Below are positions 25,695 to 35,746 of a stretch of DNA of 64,000 nucleotides, piece after piece (position 1 is the stretch's first letter; every line of letters starts with the position of its first letter). The DNA comes from Burkholderiaceae bacterium. GTDB taxonomy: Bacteria; Pseudomonadota; Gammaproteobacteria; Burkholderiales; Burkholderiaceae_B. The stretch lies in contig SCSG01000044.1 of NCBI GenBank assembly GCA_004322135.1, positions 1 to 64,000 of the forward strand, read 5' to 3'. Both the position numbers and the translations under genes were made by a program. The notes beneath the pieces are model-generated. The model was not told the origin of the DNA and ran no database searches. It was given only the letters and a program-made list of their open reading frames with translations.

Positions 25695-26789
25695 ATGAGG
25701 CACAGCATGACACACCCCTTTACCGATACCGACCACTTCCTGCTTGGCACCTTCTCCAGCAACTGCTCCGGCGGGATGACTGTTTCGAAGCTTCCAAATC
25801 GCTGGAAGGCTGATTGGCCCGGCAACCTCCGTCTTGGAAAGTTGCTGGACGACGCCGGCATCGACTTCATGCTGCCCATCGCGCGCTGGATAGGCTACGG
25901 CGGAGAAACCAATTTTCACGGTTACGTGCTCGAGACAGTCACGTGGGCTACCGCACTGCTGGCCAATACGAAAAACATTACGGTCTTCGTGACTGCACAT
26001 ACTGCAGCGAACCATCCCGTAGTAGTAGCCAAACAAATTGCCACCATTGCGCAAATCAGCGACAACCGCGTCGGGCTTAACATTGTGGCGGGCTGGAACA
26101 AGCCGGAGTATGACGCGCTGGGACTGACGCTACCGGACGACCACGAAACACGCTACGGCTACGCTCAGGAATGGTTCGACATCGTCAAGAAACTGTGGGC
26201 CCACGACGGAGCGTTCAACTGGGACGGAAAATACTTCAAGCTCAAAAACACCTACGGCAACCCCAGGCCGACTTTGGCACCACCCATCTTCAACGCTGCC
26301 GGCTCAGGCCAGGGCAGGGAATTTGCGAGCCGCAATGCGGATTTTCTGTTTACGCCAGCCATTGATCTCAGCCGCTCGAAACAGGAGGTGGCCGACCTAA
26401 AGCAACAAGGAAAAGACAACAACCGCAACGTAAACGTGCTGACCTTTTCCCACGTCATCTGCCGGCCAACGGAAGCCGAGGCGAAGGCCCAATGGCAACT
26501 GCTTCAGGACAATGCCGACTGGGTAGCGGTGGATAATCTCATTGCATTGCAGTTTGCGCACGCCCAGTCTTTTCCGCACGATCTGCTGGCCCTTATCCGC
26601 GAGCGCATGGCAGCTGGCCACGGCGGTTACCCACTGGTCGGCACTCCCCAACAGGTTGCCGACGGGCTATGCGCACTGCACGAAGCGGGCTTTCGCGGCA
26701 CGACCCTGTCATTTTTCGACTATGCCGAAGAATTCCCGTTTTTTCGCGACAACGTACTGCCCATTCTGGAGGCACGCGGGATCAGGTGA
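25695..26789 (+). CDS. LLM-class flavin-dependent monooxygenase
   Basis: The 364-residue protein is of the bacterial luciferase/alkanesulfonate monooxygenase (SsuD, RutA) type: GTFSSNCSGGMT, DFMLPIARWIGYGGETNFHG, NPRPTLAPPIFNAAGSGQGREFA and NRVGLNIVAGWNKPEYDALG. It uses FMNH2 from a partner reductase; the divergent nitroreductase-type flavoprotein is a possible donor. A second ATG four codons in (25707) is an equally possible start. The upstream repeat and downstream AraC gene suggest specific induction. Confidence 0.88.
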   Translation: MRHSMTHPFTDTDHFLLGTFSSNCSGGMTVSKLPNRWKADWPGNLRLGKLLDDAGIDFMLPIARWIGYGGETNFHGYVLETVTWATALLANTKNITVFVTAHTAANHPVVVAKQIATIAQISDNRVGLNIVAGWNKPEYDALGLTLPDDHETRYGYAQEWFDIVKKLWAHDGAFNWDGKYFKLKNTYGNPRPTLAPPIFNAAGSGQGREFASRNADFLFTPAIDLSRSKQEVADLKQQGKDNNRNVNVLTFSHVICRPTEAEAKAQWQLLQDNADWVAVDNLIALQFAHAQSFPHDLLALIRERMAAGHGGYPLVGTPQQVADGLCALHEAGFRGTTLSFFDYAEEFPFFRDNVLPILEARGIR

Positions 26790-27032
26790 ACCACGGGCAC
26801 ACCCGGCACGCGGTTCCCCCGGCAGGCGCGTGCTATGCCACCACTAATCCGAATGAGGGCGCCGTGGCCAGGGTGCCCAGCTGGTCATGCGCCAATCTGA
26901 AAGAAACGCCACAACAAGAATTCGTGTCATGACTGCGAACCAACGACACTAAGGAAAACCCTCGATTCCGAAATAGTGCTTCCGGTATAAGCTCTTAACT
27001 AATCAACGAGCTGCTGTCAAAGCCGGGCGCGA

Positions 27033-28106
27033 ATGCCGATTATCGCCACCGCCCTGATAGCTACCCAGGAAACCATTGTGTCGTTACCCAACCTTGCCAC
27101 TGGCGGCAGTCAGCTGTTCAGTCGCTTTCCCATCATCGCATCCGCCGATCTGGACGAAGTTCGCAGCCAGGTTGCCAAGGTATTTTGTGACCACCAGTTA
27201 CAAGTTATCGGCAAGTCGCAACGACTGGACACGCGAATGTATTTCCGCCAGGGCCGCCATACCGGATTTGGCCGCATGAGCTATGGCGCCACTGTCGATA
27301 TCAACCCCGGCAGTCTTGACGACTTCTTTCTGCTTCAGTTTCCGTTATTCGGAGAAGAAACCATTTTTTCCGAAGGCCAGTCTGTAGCCTCCACGGCAAA
27401 TCTGGCCACCATTGTCAGCCCGACCTCCGACTTCCACATGCGCCACGACAAAAGCGCCGAGAAGCTGTTCGTGCGCATCGACCGTTGCGCACTAGAGCGA
27501 GAATGCGTCCAGTTTGCCGGAGCTCCGTTAAAGGGCCCCCTTAAGTTCGCACCGGCCATTCCCCTTGAAACCTCGGCGGGGCAGGCACTGCGTCGGTACA
27601 TCAGCTGGCTCATGCAGGAGGCCTCCGATGGGGTACTGCTTGACTACCCAATTATCGCGGCACAATTTGAAGACGCGCTGATCACAGCACTACTGGGCAC
27701 GCTATCGCACAACCAGCGCGGCACGGCCCTACGCACGCCGCTGGCTATCACGCCCCATTTTGTACGCCGGGCCGAAGAATACATGGAGCAGCACGCGCAC
27801 GAGCCGATTACCGCCAGCGACATTGCTTTCCACTCTGGCATCAGCACTCGCAGCCTGTTTGCGGGCTTCAGGAAGTACCGCGACACAACCCCGATGGCGA
27901 GCTTGCGTGCCCTTAGGCTGGCAAAGGCCCACGCCGAGCTTGGCTCGCCCGAGTCTGACCAAGACAGCGTCACTCAAATTGCATTACGCTGGGGGTTCTC
28001 GCATCTGGGACAATTCTCGGCGTCGTACCGGCGCAGCTATGGCGAGGTGCCATCACTCACGTTGCGGCGCGCCATCGGCAACGCACGCACGCGCGAAGAC
28101 GCCTAG
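27033..28106 (+). CDS. AraC-family transcriptional regulator
   Basis: The 357-residue protein has an N-terminal AraC_binding_2-like domain (about 20-210) and a C-terminal double helix-turn-helix (about 245-350) with ITASDIAFHSGISTRSLFAGF and the ALRWGFSHLGQFSASYRRSYGEVPS signature. Regulators of this build control oxygenase genes in many proteobacteria. It follows the LLM monooxygenase after 243 bp and probably binds the repeat at 25552-25587. The start at 27033 may be internal to a shorter form beginning at later Met or Val codons. Confidence 0.87.
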   Translation: MPIIATALIATQETIVSLPNLATGGSQLFSRFPIIASADLDEVRSQVAKVFCDHQLQVIGKSQRLDTRMYFRQGRHTGFGRMSYGATVDINPGSLDDFFLLQFPLFGEETIFSEGQSVASTANLATIVSPTSDFHMRHDKSAEKLFVRIDRCALERECVQFAGAPLKGPLKFAPAIPLETSAGQALRRYISWLMQEASDGVLLDYPIIAAQFEDALITALLGTLSHNQRGTALRTPLAITPHFVRRAEEYMEQHAHEPITASDIAFHSGISTRSLFAGFRKYRDTTPMASLRALRLAKAHAELGSPESDQDSVTQIALRWGFSHLGQFSASYRRSYGEVPSLTLRRAIGNARTREDA

Positions 28107-28114
28107 CAGCTGCC

Positions 28115-29560
28115 TTACATCATTGCACTAAGCACCCGCTGCACGAACTCGGTCACGGACATCGCACGACCATTCACGTTGACGCGATTGTTCCCGTAGC
28201 GTAAATGCGTGGCTGCGTGGTCCTGATCTTGCGTGGCCAGCCCCGCGCGGGCCAGACGGCCGGCATACGTGTCGAATATAAGTGCTCCGGTTGCCACTGC
28301 CGAATCCCGAGGCTGCATGCCGCCCTGCAATTCGCTGAATGTCTGGATGAACATGGGTTTGCCCACGGACACGTCCAGGTCCATCTGCTTAACAATTTGG
28401 GGCAACAACATCATTGCGCCGCCGAGGGCAGTCGAGCCAGTCGGGCGCGTCAGATTGATGGATAACTTCAAAGTGCTCTGCCCCTTGTCGGTTTTCCACA
28501 CGAAAGGGTCGATGGCGATTGTGGGTTGACTGCCAAGTGCCACCCAGAGCTTGTCCTGCAAGTCAGCTGCTTCTTCGTCAGTAAGATTGAAGTCCTCGTC
28601 CGAGGCCACGTCGTGCCGGGCTTTGATGCGGTCATATTCGGCAACCAGGGCGCTCAGCGCATCCACGTCCAGATTGCTACCCTTAAGCGTGGCCGTCACA
28701 CTTCCAAAATTGACGTCGCCAGCCTGAATATCGCCGAAATCGTAGCGCAACGCACCGTCGACGCGCTTATTGCGTTGCGTGGTATCCAGGCTGATGGCCA
28801 CCTTGTCCAAGCGCACTGGCGCGCTGTCGCCCGACTGAAGTTTGAACTGATCCGCACCGACCGTGCTGTGCGTGGTGACATCGCCAGACTCGCTTGTTGT
28901 TGTCGTCGCACTGCCAAGCGTCACCCCCTGGACGTCCAGGCTTTCGTTATCCTGTGTCGAGGCATATTCCAGCTTGCCAAACGCGCCTTTCGTCGTACTG
29001 TTGCGAAAATTGTCGGTGAATGCAACGTCAATATTGCCGCCGCCAAACTCCAGGCTATCACCGTTGCCGTGCAGGCTGAAGCGCCGAAATTGCCAGATGG
29101 AATTACCCTTGCCCGAAAATCCGATTTGCGTCACGCCCTCGATGGGGGCAAGGCCCTTCAGGCTGTCGAACCATTTTTGTGTTGCTGGCGAAGGAACGAG
29201 CCGCACACGGCTAAACGCCATGAGCGGTTCCACGTTGCCTGATTTGATCGCCTCCCACGGAAACGGGCCATGCTGCAGATGGTCGCTTAGAAGATACGTG
29301 GTGCTTGAACCATCGCCATTGTTCACCAGCAAGGTATACGTCACGTCGGACGAAAACACGCGACGCTTGTACTGGCTGATGGAAAGCTTGACGTCCGGTG
29401 TGCGCGCGCCTGGGCCAAGTACGCTGGCCAGCCGCGTGTTCGCCTGCCCGACAAGCCTCTGCAAGGTAGCTTGTGCCTGCTTACCCACATACCATGAAGC
29501 TGCTGCGTAAGCAACGCCCAGAACAATAACGGCGGTCAGTACTCTGGCGCTGTTTTTCAT
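28115..29560 (-). CDS. DUF945 (YdgA-like) protein
   Basis: The 481-residue protein has an N-terminal signal anchor (VLTAVIVLGVAYAAASWYVG) and a long periplasmic region of beta-rich sequence typical of the DUF945/YdgA family (LQHGPFPW motif near residue 95). E. coli YdgA is an envelope protein of uncertain role. It is immediately downstream of ispH with only 2 bp between and likely cotranscribed with it. Confidence 0.82.
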   Translation of the reverse strand: MKNSARVLTAVIVLGVAYAAASWYVGKQAQATLQRLVGQANTRLASVLGPGARTPDVKLSISQYKRRVFSSDVTYTLLVNNGDGSSTTYLLSDHLQHGPFPWEAIKSGNVEPLMAFSRVRLVPSPATQKWFDSLKGLAPIEGVTQIGFSGKGNSIWQFRRFSLHGNGDSLEFGGGNIDVAFTDNFRNSTTKGAFGKLEYASTQDNESLDVQGVTLGSATTTTSESGDVTTHSTVGADQFKLQSGDSAPVRLDKVAISLDTTQRNKRVDGALRYDFGDIQAGDVNFGSVTATLKGSNLDVDALSALVAEYDRIKARHDVASDEDFNLTDEEAADLQDKLWVALGSQPTIAIDPFVWKTDKGQSTLKLSINLTRPTGSTALGGAMMLLPQIVKQMDLDVSVGKPMFIQTFSELQGGMQPRDSAVATGALIFDTYAGRLARAGLATQDQDHAATHLRYGNNRVNVNGRAMSVTEFVQRVLSAMM

Positions 29561-29562
29561 TG

Positions 29563-30543
29563 TCAGACTGGTCGCTTGCGAGACAATTCACGCGGCAACG
29601 GGAAAGCCACGTTTTCTATCGCCCCCGGTAAGGTACGTATGTTGGCGACACCGAGATCCTTGAGCCGCCCTATGACCAGATTGACAAGTTCGTCGGGCGC
29701 AGACGCCCCCGCGGTTAGGCCCACACGCGCCACACCCAGCAGCCACTCGGGGTCGATCATATCGGGGTCATCAATGAGGTAAGCCTTTGTCCCCTTGCGT
29801 TCGGCCACCTCGCGCAGGCGGTTGGAGTTGGAGCTGTTGGGGCTACCCACAACCAGAACCAGATCGCAATCGGACGCCATGGTCTTGACGGCGTCCTGGC
29901 GATTTTGCGTGGCGTAGCAAATATCACTTTTCTTCGGTTCGAGAATGCCTGGAAACCGCGAGCGCAACGCGTCCGCAACGCTGGCGGCATCATCAACCGA
30001 CAAGGTGGTCTGGGTGACGAACGCAAGATTGCTGGGGTCAGTTACCTGCAAGACTGCTACATCGTCAATCGTTTCCACCAGATAGATGCCGTTGTCGGCC
30101 TGGCCAAGCGTGCCTTCGACTTCAGGGTGGCCCCGATGGCCGATCATAATGATTTCACGTCCCGCCGCGCGCATCCGCGCAACTTCAACGTGCACTTTGG
30201 TGACCAGGGGGCAGGTGGCATCAAACACACGCAACCCCATGCGCTCTGCCTCGACCCGCACACTCTTGGCCACGCCATGCGCCGAAAACACGACAATCGA
30301 ACCACGCGGAACCTCGGCGAGCTGGTCAACAAAAATTGCGCCTTTAGCCTTCAGGCCTTCAACCACGTATCGGTTGTGCACGATTTCATGGCGTACGTAA
30401 ATGGGTGCGCCATGCAGCTCGAGCGCACGTTCGACAATGTCGATTGCCCGGTCAACCCCGGCGCAGAACCCTCGCGGCTGCGCCAACACCACCTCAACAC
30501 CTACTGTGGCAGAACCGTCCACCCGCGCACGAACCCCAGCCAC
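29563..30543 (-). CDS. ispH: 4-hydroxy-3-methylbut-2-enyl diphosphate reductase
   Basis: The 326-residue enzyme makes isopentenyl and dimethylallyl diphosphate in the last step of the MEP pathway. Cluster ligands Cys27 (PRGFCAGV), Cys111 (DATCPLV) and Cys209 (DICYAT) are present, along with [15 protein letters not shown] and the SSNSNRL substrate motif. It starts with GTG; the preceding FKBP gene ends in TAG overlapping it by one base, so the two are coupled. It has about ten more N-terminal residues than E. coli IspH. Confidence 0.96.
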   Translation of the reverse strand: MAGVRARVDGSATVGVEVVLAQPRGFCAGVDRAIDIVERALELHGAPIYVRHEIVHNRYVVEGLKAKGAIFVDQLAEVPRGSIVVFSAHGVAKSVRVEAERMGLRVFDATCPLVTKVHVEVARMRAAGREIIMIGHRGHPEVEGTLGQADNGIYLVETIDDVAVLQVTDPSNLAFVTQTTLSVDDAASVADALRSRFPGILEPKKSDICYATQNRQDAVKTMASDCDLVLVVGSPNSSNSNRLREVAERKGTKAYLIDDPDMIDPEWLLGVARVGLTAGASAPDELVNLVIGRLKDLGVANIRTLPGAIENVAFPLPRELSRKRPV

Positions 30544-31019
30544 TAAAGCACCCCCAACAAAGAGATATCCAGGCGCAGATCCACTCCCGCCAAAGGATGA
30601 TTGAAATCAAACAATGTCCATCCGTCGCCACGCTCTTTGAAGATTCCGGAATAGCGGCCCCCATTGGGGGCCGAGAATTCGACAATATCGCCCGGGTTGA
30701 AAACCGTCCCAGGCTCGGTATAGGTTTCGATAAGGGAATCGGCAACGCGCTGGACAAGTTCGGGATTACGCGCGCCATAAGCATCGGCCGCTGGCAAATC
30801 GACCTGAAACTGCTCGCCTTCTTCGCGCCCGATAAGCACATCTTCCATGCCGGACGCCCACTGCCCATTGCCCAGTTGCAGAGTAGCCGGACGGTCTTCA
30901 AAGGTGCTGACAAACACAGAGCCGGCCGCAGGCCCTGTGGCCAGGGTGATGCGGTAGTGCAGTGTAAGGTAAGAGTCGGAGCGAACGATGGCTTTAGCCG
31001 AATCGGCAGAGGAAATCAA
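30543..31019 (-). CDS. fkpB: FKBP-type peptidyl-prolyl isomerase (SlpA/FkpB)
   Basis: The 158-residue protein starts its domain with [14 protein letters not shown], then [26 protein letters not shown] with the flap insertion typical of SlyD/SlpA proteins, and ends [22 protein letters not shown]. It catalyses prolyl isomerisation in the cytoplasm. The fkpB-ispH pairing is widespread in proteobacteria. It is divergent from radC. Confidence 0.9.
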   Translation of the reverse strand: MISSADSAKAIVRSDSYLTLHYRITLATGPAAGSVFVSTFEDRPATLQLGNGQWASGMEDVLIGREEGEQFQVDLPAADAYGARNPELVQRVADSLIETYTEPGTVFNPGDIVEFSAPNGGRYSGIFKERGDGWTLFDFNHPLAGVDLRLDISLLGVL

Positions 31020-31195
31020 AATACATCACCGTAAAAACTACTAATGTTTTCCATTTTAGTGCGTCTTGCGATTCGACACATTGGCGGACCACAATCCGAA
31101 CAACTCGCAGTGGACAAAACACTTCATTGTGCCGATCTCCATGCGCGAAGGCTGGCATTCTGAACACCCCAAGCCCCTTTCAAAACCAGGACGCC

Positions 31196-31870
31196 ATGCC
31201 GCAGATCCGCCCCGCCACCCCCGAACGTCCCCGCGAGCGCTTGCTTGCACACGGAGCCCAGTCACTCACCTCACCCGAGTTGCTGGCCATTGTGTTGCGT
31301 ACCGGCACCAGGGGCTGCGACGCCATAACGCTGGGGCACCATCTTATCGAACAATTTGATGGCCTGCGCGGCTTGCTGGCCTCGGACATCCACGCACTAA
31401 TGGCCGTACCGGGGCTGGGCCTGGCCAAGGCATGCGAACTGCAAGCCATCAATGAACTGAACCGGCGCGCCCTGGCCGAGGAACTGCGCACGGGCCAGGC
31501 CCTGGATCAGCCGCAACACGTCAAACACTATTGCATCGCCACGCTGGGGCACCTGAAAATCGAACATTGTTTTGCGTTGTATCTGGACAGCCAATACAGG
31601 CTGATCACCGCAGAAGAGCTTGCCCGCGGAACTCTGACTCAGGCGTCGGTCTACCCACGCGAAGTCATCAAGGCAGGCCTGAAGCACCACGCCGCCGCGC
31701 TGATTCTGGCGCACAACCACCCCTCAGGCGTTTCCGAGCCCAGCCAAGCCGATCTTGCGCTTACACGCCACCTGAAGCAGGCACTGGCGCTGGTCGACAT
31801 CCGCTTGCTGGATCATCTTATCGTCACGGCAACCGGCGCCATTTCACTGGCTGAACGCGGCCAGGTCTAA
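31196..31870 (+). CDS. radC: RadC/JAB-domain DNA repair-associated protein
   Basis: The 224-residue protein has an N-terminal helix-hairpin-helix region (VPGLGLAKACEL) and a C-terminal MPN/JAB metal motif (LILAHNHPSGVSEPSQAD). I start at ATG 31196 (MPQIRPATPERPRERLL) because homology begins there; the frame opens earlier without family sequence. RadC's role in repair is disputed; the metal-binding residues are intact. Confidence 0.9.
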   Translation: MPQIRPATPERPRERLLAHGAQSLTSPELLAIVLRTGTRGCDAITLGHHLIEQFDGLRGLLASDIHALMAVPGLGLAKACELQAINELNRRALAEELRTGQALDQPQHVKHYCIATLGHLKIEHCFALYLDSQYRLITAEELARGTLTQASVYPREVIKAGLKHHAAALILAHNHPSGVSEPSQADLALTRHLKQALALVDIRLLDHLIVTATGAISLAERGQV

Positions 31871-31967
31871 CCCCCGGCGGCACCAGGCGCCCGAATGGCA
31901 AGAGCGTGATGGCAAGAAAATTGGGCAGAAGCTTCCGGCATCCCGGCATCCCATAGAAAATCAGGCT

Positions 31968-31996
31968 TTGAAAAGCTGCCACACCCATGCTAGAAT
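31968..31996 (+). promoter_or_regulatory. sigma-70 promoter before rpmE2
   Basis: TTGAAA (31968-31973), a 17-bp spacer and TAGAAT (31991-31996) make a good promoter. The remaining bases to rpmE2 (32221) are a 220-base leader with a weak stem AGCCAA/TTGGCT at 32006-32022. The 350-bp gap after radC holds nothing else I can identify. Confidence 0.55.
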
Positions 31997-32220
31997 TGGC
32001 AGCTTAGCCAATTATTTTGGCTGGATTTACACCACAATGTTTGCGTCAAAATGCACACCGGAAGAATACACACCGGGATCTGCGAAATGAGTGTAGGCAA
32101 TGAGTGGGGTGCACTCAATAGGTGTACGCAAATTCAGACAAACATCGGGCAAAAAAATTCGCAGGTTTGCAACAGGGCTGCACGCAAGCTGCACCAAGCA
32201 AGTAAACACAGGAAAGTACC

Positions 32221-32487
32221 ATGAAAGAAGGCATCCACCCAGAGTACCGCGAAGTGGTGTTTCTGGATCAGCAAACAGGTAACAAGTTCATTTCGCGCTC
32301 TACGCTCAGCAGCCGCGAAACGGTTGACATGGACGGCAAGACCTACCCACTTTTCAAGTGTGAAGTCACCTCTGAGTCGCATCCGTTCTACACTGGCGCG
32401 CAAACACGCATGGTTGAAACCGGCCGCGTCGAGAAATTCCGCGCCCGCTTCGCCCGTACCGCCGGTACAATCAAGAAGGCGTCGTAA
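32221..32487 (+). CDS. rpmE2: 50S ribosomal protein L31 type B
   Basis: The 88-residue protein begins [20 protein letters not shown] and contains [15 protein letters not shown], as in type B L31. It lacks the zinc-binding cysteine set of type A, so it is the zinc-independent form. GGAAAG precedes the ATG. A terminator directly follows. Confidence 0.95.
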   Translation: MKEGIHPEYREVVFLDQQTGNKFISRSTLSSRETVDMDGKTYPLFKCEVTSESHPFYTGAQTRMVETGRVEKFRARFARTAGTIKKAS

Positions 32488-32512
32488 CACCTTTACTTAC
32501 CATCGCCCGAAG

Positions 32513-32538
32513 AAGGCAGCCGCAGGGCTGCCTTTTTT
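32513..32538 (+). terminator. Rho-independent terminator after rpmE2
   Basis: GGCAGCC (32515-32521), loop GCAG, and GGCTGCC (32526-32532) followed by six T. Confidence 0.85.
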
Positions 32539-32589
32539 AATTTAAGATGGCTGCGTCACCCATTTGAACAACTTAAATACGCCGACCTC

Positions 32590-34335
32590 GTGGCCCCCGA
32601 AGACTCCCGCCTAACGCCAGCCCGCCTCACCGCGCCAGCTACGACAAAGCTGCCTCGGCTGTTCCTGCTAATCCTGGGGGTAGTCTACATTTTTGCGGGG
32701 CTGTACTTCAGGGACCCGTGGAAGACCGACGACGTCGTCGGGCTCGCCACCATGATGACGGCGCTGCATGGGCCGGCACACGCCATGTGGCTCCCACAGA
32801 TCGGCACTCTCGCACATGCCCAGGACGGCCCGCTCGCCATGTGGGTGGGGGCACTCTGCATCTGGGTGTTCAGTCCGCTGTTCGAGTTTTTCACCACGCC
32901 GCTGAACGCGGCGATCATCGCGTCGCGACTGCCCAACTTCCTGTGGTTCAGCCTCATTCTGTGGTCCACCTGGTACGGCACCTATTTGCTGGGACGACGG
33001 CCCGAGCCGCAACCTCTGGCCCTGCCGTTTGGCGGTGAACCGACCGTGCGCGATTACGGGCGCCTGATCGCGGACGCCGCCATACTTCTGGTTCTGGCCA
33101 CCGCAGGCATTATGTGGCGGCTGCACGAAACGTCCGAAGTCCCCGCCATCATTGCCTTCCAGGCCTTGGCGTTCTACGCGGTGGCGCGCATGCTGGACCA
33201 CCCGCTCTCGGGGGCCGTCACACTTGGCGTGGCGATAGGCGCAGCTTTCCTTACCCGGGCATGGATCGGCGCGCTGCCCATCATGCTGGCGGCGCCGTTC
33301 GCATTTGCGCCACGCTCCGCGCTGTGGCCAGCCAAACACTGGCTGATCATCTCGGCCGTTGTTGCAGCAAGTCTGATCCTCTTGTGGTGGATACCAGCGA
33401 GCCACCTTAGCGCGTACTGGACGCGCAATTGGTGGCTGTGGAACATCGATTCGTTCAACTGGCCGAAAATCCCCGAATTGCTCAACACCCTGCGTGATCT
33501 GCCCTGGTTCTTGTGGCCTACCTGGCCTTTCTTCCTGTTGGCGCTATGGCGCTGGCGCTCGTGGCTTTATGCGCCGCATATCTGGATACCGCTCATGTTC
33601 GCGGTCTGGCCACTGGTGGTCATCGTATTCCTGGTCGACCCCTTCGAACCCGAATACAGCCTCCTCGTAGTGCCATGCGCCGTCCTGGCGGCATTCACGC
33701 TACCGACCTTGCGCCGGGGCGTCGTGAACTCGCTGGACTGGTTCGCGCTGATGTGTTTTTCTCTTACCAACCTTACGGTCTGGCTGGGCTGGGTAGCCCT
33801 GCAGGCGGGCTGGCCAAGCCAAATCGCGCATAACATCGCGCGGCAGACCCGAGGCTATGAAGCACACATCTCATGGCCCGCCGTGACCATAGCCCTTGCA
33901 GGCACCGTCTGCTGGTTCGCTCTGGTACGCTGGCGCCTGCATTCCAAGCCGGCTGCACTGTGGCGCGGAGCCATGCTGTCGGCCTGTGGCATTACGTTGA
34001 CATGGCTGCTTCTGGTTACGTTGTGGATGCCGGCTCTGGACTATGTGCGAAGCTATCGCCATGTCTCCGCGCAGTTGGCAACCGCGCTCAAAACCTTTAC
34101 GCAGCCCGGAGAGTGCGTGCGGACATTTTCCCTGGGCACCGGCCAGCGAGCCTCGTTCTACGTCTTTAACAACATTGACTTCAGCTACGACGCAAAGTGC
34201 ACGTTGATACTGCAGCAAACGTCGCCGCAAAACGTAAGGCGAGGCACCGCTGGATTCGATAACGCACAGGTGCTTTGGGAAGGCAAACGCGGCCCGGACC
34301 GCCGCGAAATGTTCCGGCTGCTTCGAGTCAAATAG
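32590..34335 (+). CDS. ArnT-like GT39 family glycosyltransferase
   Basis: The 581-residue membrane protein has about a dozen helices and the acidic first periplasmic loop (FRDPWKTDDVVGLA) of polyprenyl-phosphate-dependent glycosyltransferases of the PMT/ArnT type. A C-terminal periplasmic region follows the last helix. The start codon is GTG. It overlaps closely with the MATE gene downstream (1-bp gap). The sugar donor and acceptor (lipid A, protein) cannot be told from sequence. Confidence 0.78.
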   Translation: MAPEDSRLTPARLTAPATTKLPRLFLLILGVVYIFAGLYFRDPWKTDDVVGLATMMTALHGPAHAMWLPQIGTLAHAQDGPLAMWVGALCIWVFSPLFEFFTTPLNAAIIASRLPNFLWFSLILWSTWYGTYLLGRRPEPQPLALPFGGEPTVRDYGRLIADAAILLVLATAGIMWRLHETSEVPAIIAFQALAFYAVARMLDHPLSGAVTLGVAIGAAFLTRAWIGALPIMLAAPFAFAPRSALWPAKHWLIISAVVAASLILLWWIPASHLSAYWTRNWWLWNIDSFNWPKIPELLNTLRDLPWFLWPTWPFFLLALWRWRSWLYAPHIWIPLMFAVWPLVVIVFLVDPFEPEYSLLVVPCAVLAAFTLPTLRRGVVNSLDWFALMCFSLTNLTVWLGWVALQAGWPSQIAHNIARQTRGYEAHISWPAVTIALAGTVCWFALVRWRLHSKPAALWRGAMLSACGITLTWLLLVTLWMPALDYVRSYRHVSAQLATALKTFTQPGECVRTFSLGTGQRASFYVFNNIDFSYDAKCTLILQQTSPQNVRRGTAGFDNAQVLWEGKRGPDRREMFRLLRVK

Positions 34336-34336
34336 C

Positions 34337-35746
34337 ATGACTGCCCCCGTGTCACAGGGCTCTTCGCTTCACTACATAAAGCAGACGCTCAATAACGCAT
34401 GGCCCGTACTGATAAGTGCATGGGCGGGAGTCGCATTCGGCGTCATTGACACCGCCATGGCAGGCCACGCCAGCGCGGCTGACCTGCAGGCCATGTCGCT
34501 CTCCGTATCCATCTACATCACGGTGTTCATCGGCCTCATGGGGGTCGTGCACGCTCTCATACCCATTATCGGCCAGCACTTTGGCGCCCAGCGTAACGAA
34601 GAAGTCGGCCAGGCGTGGGCCCAGGGGGTCTGGATGGCGCTGGGCCTGTCCACGGTCGGGGTGGCCGCCCTGCTCTTCCCCAACGCCTGGCTGGCCTATT
34701 CGGGTGACATCGAACCGCTGGTGTTCACCCGCGTCACCTGGTACCTGCGCGCGTTGGCCGTAGCACTGCCCGCAAGCCTGCTGTTTCGCACTATCTACTC
34801 GCTCGGAACAGCCGTGTCGCAACCCAGGATGGTCATGAACATAAACGTGGTCAGTGTTGGGTTCAAAGCGCTTTTCAACTGGATCTTCATCTTCGGGAAG
34901 CTGGGAGCCCCCGCGCTGGGTGCCGTTGGCGCCGGCCTTTCAACTGCCATAGTATGCTGGATGACTCTGGCCGCCGGGCTATGGATGCTGCGGCGTGATA
35001 AGTTCTACACTCGCTTCAGGCTCAAGCTTTACCGACCACGCTGGAAGTCGCAAAAGGAGTTGTTGCGTCTGGGTCTGCCCATGGGCGGCTCGTATCTCGT
35101 GGAAGTCTGCGCCTTCAGTTTCATGGCGCTGCTTGTGGCGCGTGAAGGCATGTACGTGACAGGCGGGCACCAGATCATGGCCAACCTGGTGGCACTGTGC
35201 TACATGATGCCCATGGCCGTGGGAATTGCATCGGCTTCCCTTACTGCGCAGGCCATCGGCGCCAAAGACGCCGTGCGTGCCCGCAAAATGGCGTCCGCCG
35301 GCCTGACCATCGTGTTTACCGGCGCAGTCATTACTGCAACCCTTCTGATTATCGGCAAATCGGCGATCCTGGCTGTCTACACCAACGACTTGAAAGTGGC
35401 CGCCATCGCGGCGTCACTGATGCAGATCATCCCCTACTTCCACCTGTGCGACGCCATGCAATGCATCAACTCGTATCTGCTGCGTGCATACAAGGTCGCG
35501 GTCGTGCCTTTGCTGCTACAGGCTGTGGCACTGACAGGAATCGGGCTGATAGGCGGCTGGTGGTTGGGCTTCGGCCCCGACGCGGGCCTGTTGCAACCCG
35601 TCATCGATCGCCTCATGCCCGGCGCACCCGTGGGCGCGGCCACACTGTGGCTTATGTCGCTGATAGGTCTGGGCCTGTCGGCCATCCTGCTGCGGGGCTG
35701 GTACTGGCGCGTAGTTCGCCAGTATCGCCGCCGCATGGCCTGTTAG
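34337..35746 (+). CDS. MATE-family multidrug efflux transporter (NorM-like)
   Basis: The 469-residue protein has twelve predicted helices in two MatE repeats, with WPVLISAWAGVAFGVIDTAMAG at the start, GVVHALIPIIGQHFGAQ, and LRLGLPMGGSYLVEVCAFS opening the second half. It exports cationic drugs by proton or sodium antiport in characterised relatives. The gene follows the glycosyltransferase by 1 bp and its last 4 bp overlap the convergent cfa gene. Confidence 0.9.
   Translation: MTAPVSQGSSLHYIKQTLNNAWPVLISAWAGVAFGVIDTAMAGHASAADLQAMSLSVSIYITVFIGLMGVVHALIPIIGQHFGAQRNEEVGQAWAQGVWMALGLSTVGVAALLFPNAWLAYSGDIEPLVFTRVTWYLRALAVALPASLLFRTIYSLGTAVSQPRMVMNINVVSVGFKALFNWIFIFGKLGAPALGAVGAGLSTAIVCWMTLAAGLWMLRRDKFYTRFRLKLYRPRWKSQKELLRLGLPMGGSYLVEVCAFSFMALLVAREGMYVTGGHQIMANLVALCYMMPMAVGIASASLTAQAIGAKDAVRARKMASAGLTIVFTGAVITATLLIIGKSAILAVYTNDLKVAAIAASLMQIIPYFHLCDAMQCINSYLLRAYKVAVVPLLLQAVALTGIGLIGGWWLGFGPDAGLLQPVIDRLMPGAPVGAATLWLMSLIGLGLSAILLRGWYWRVVRQYRRRMAC

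Noticed and set aside
26806-26833. Inverted repeat GCACGCG/CGCGTGC after the LLM monooxygenase
   Set aside because: The stem is short with a 14-base loop and no T-run; too weak to call a terminator.
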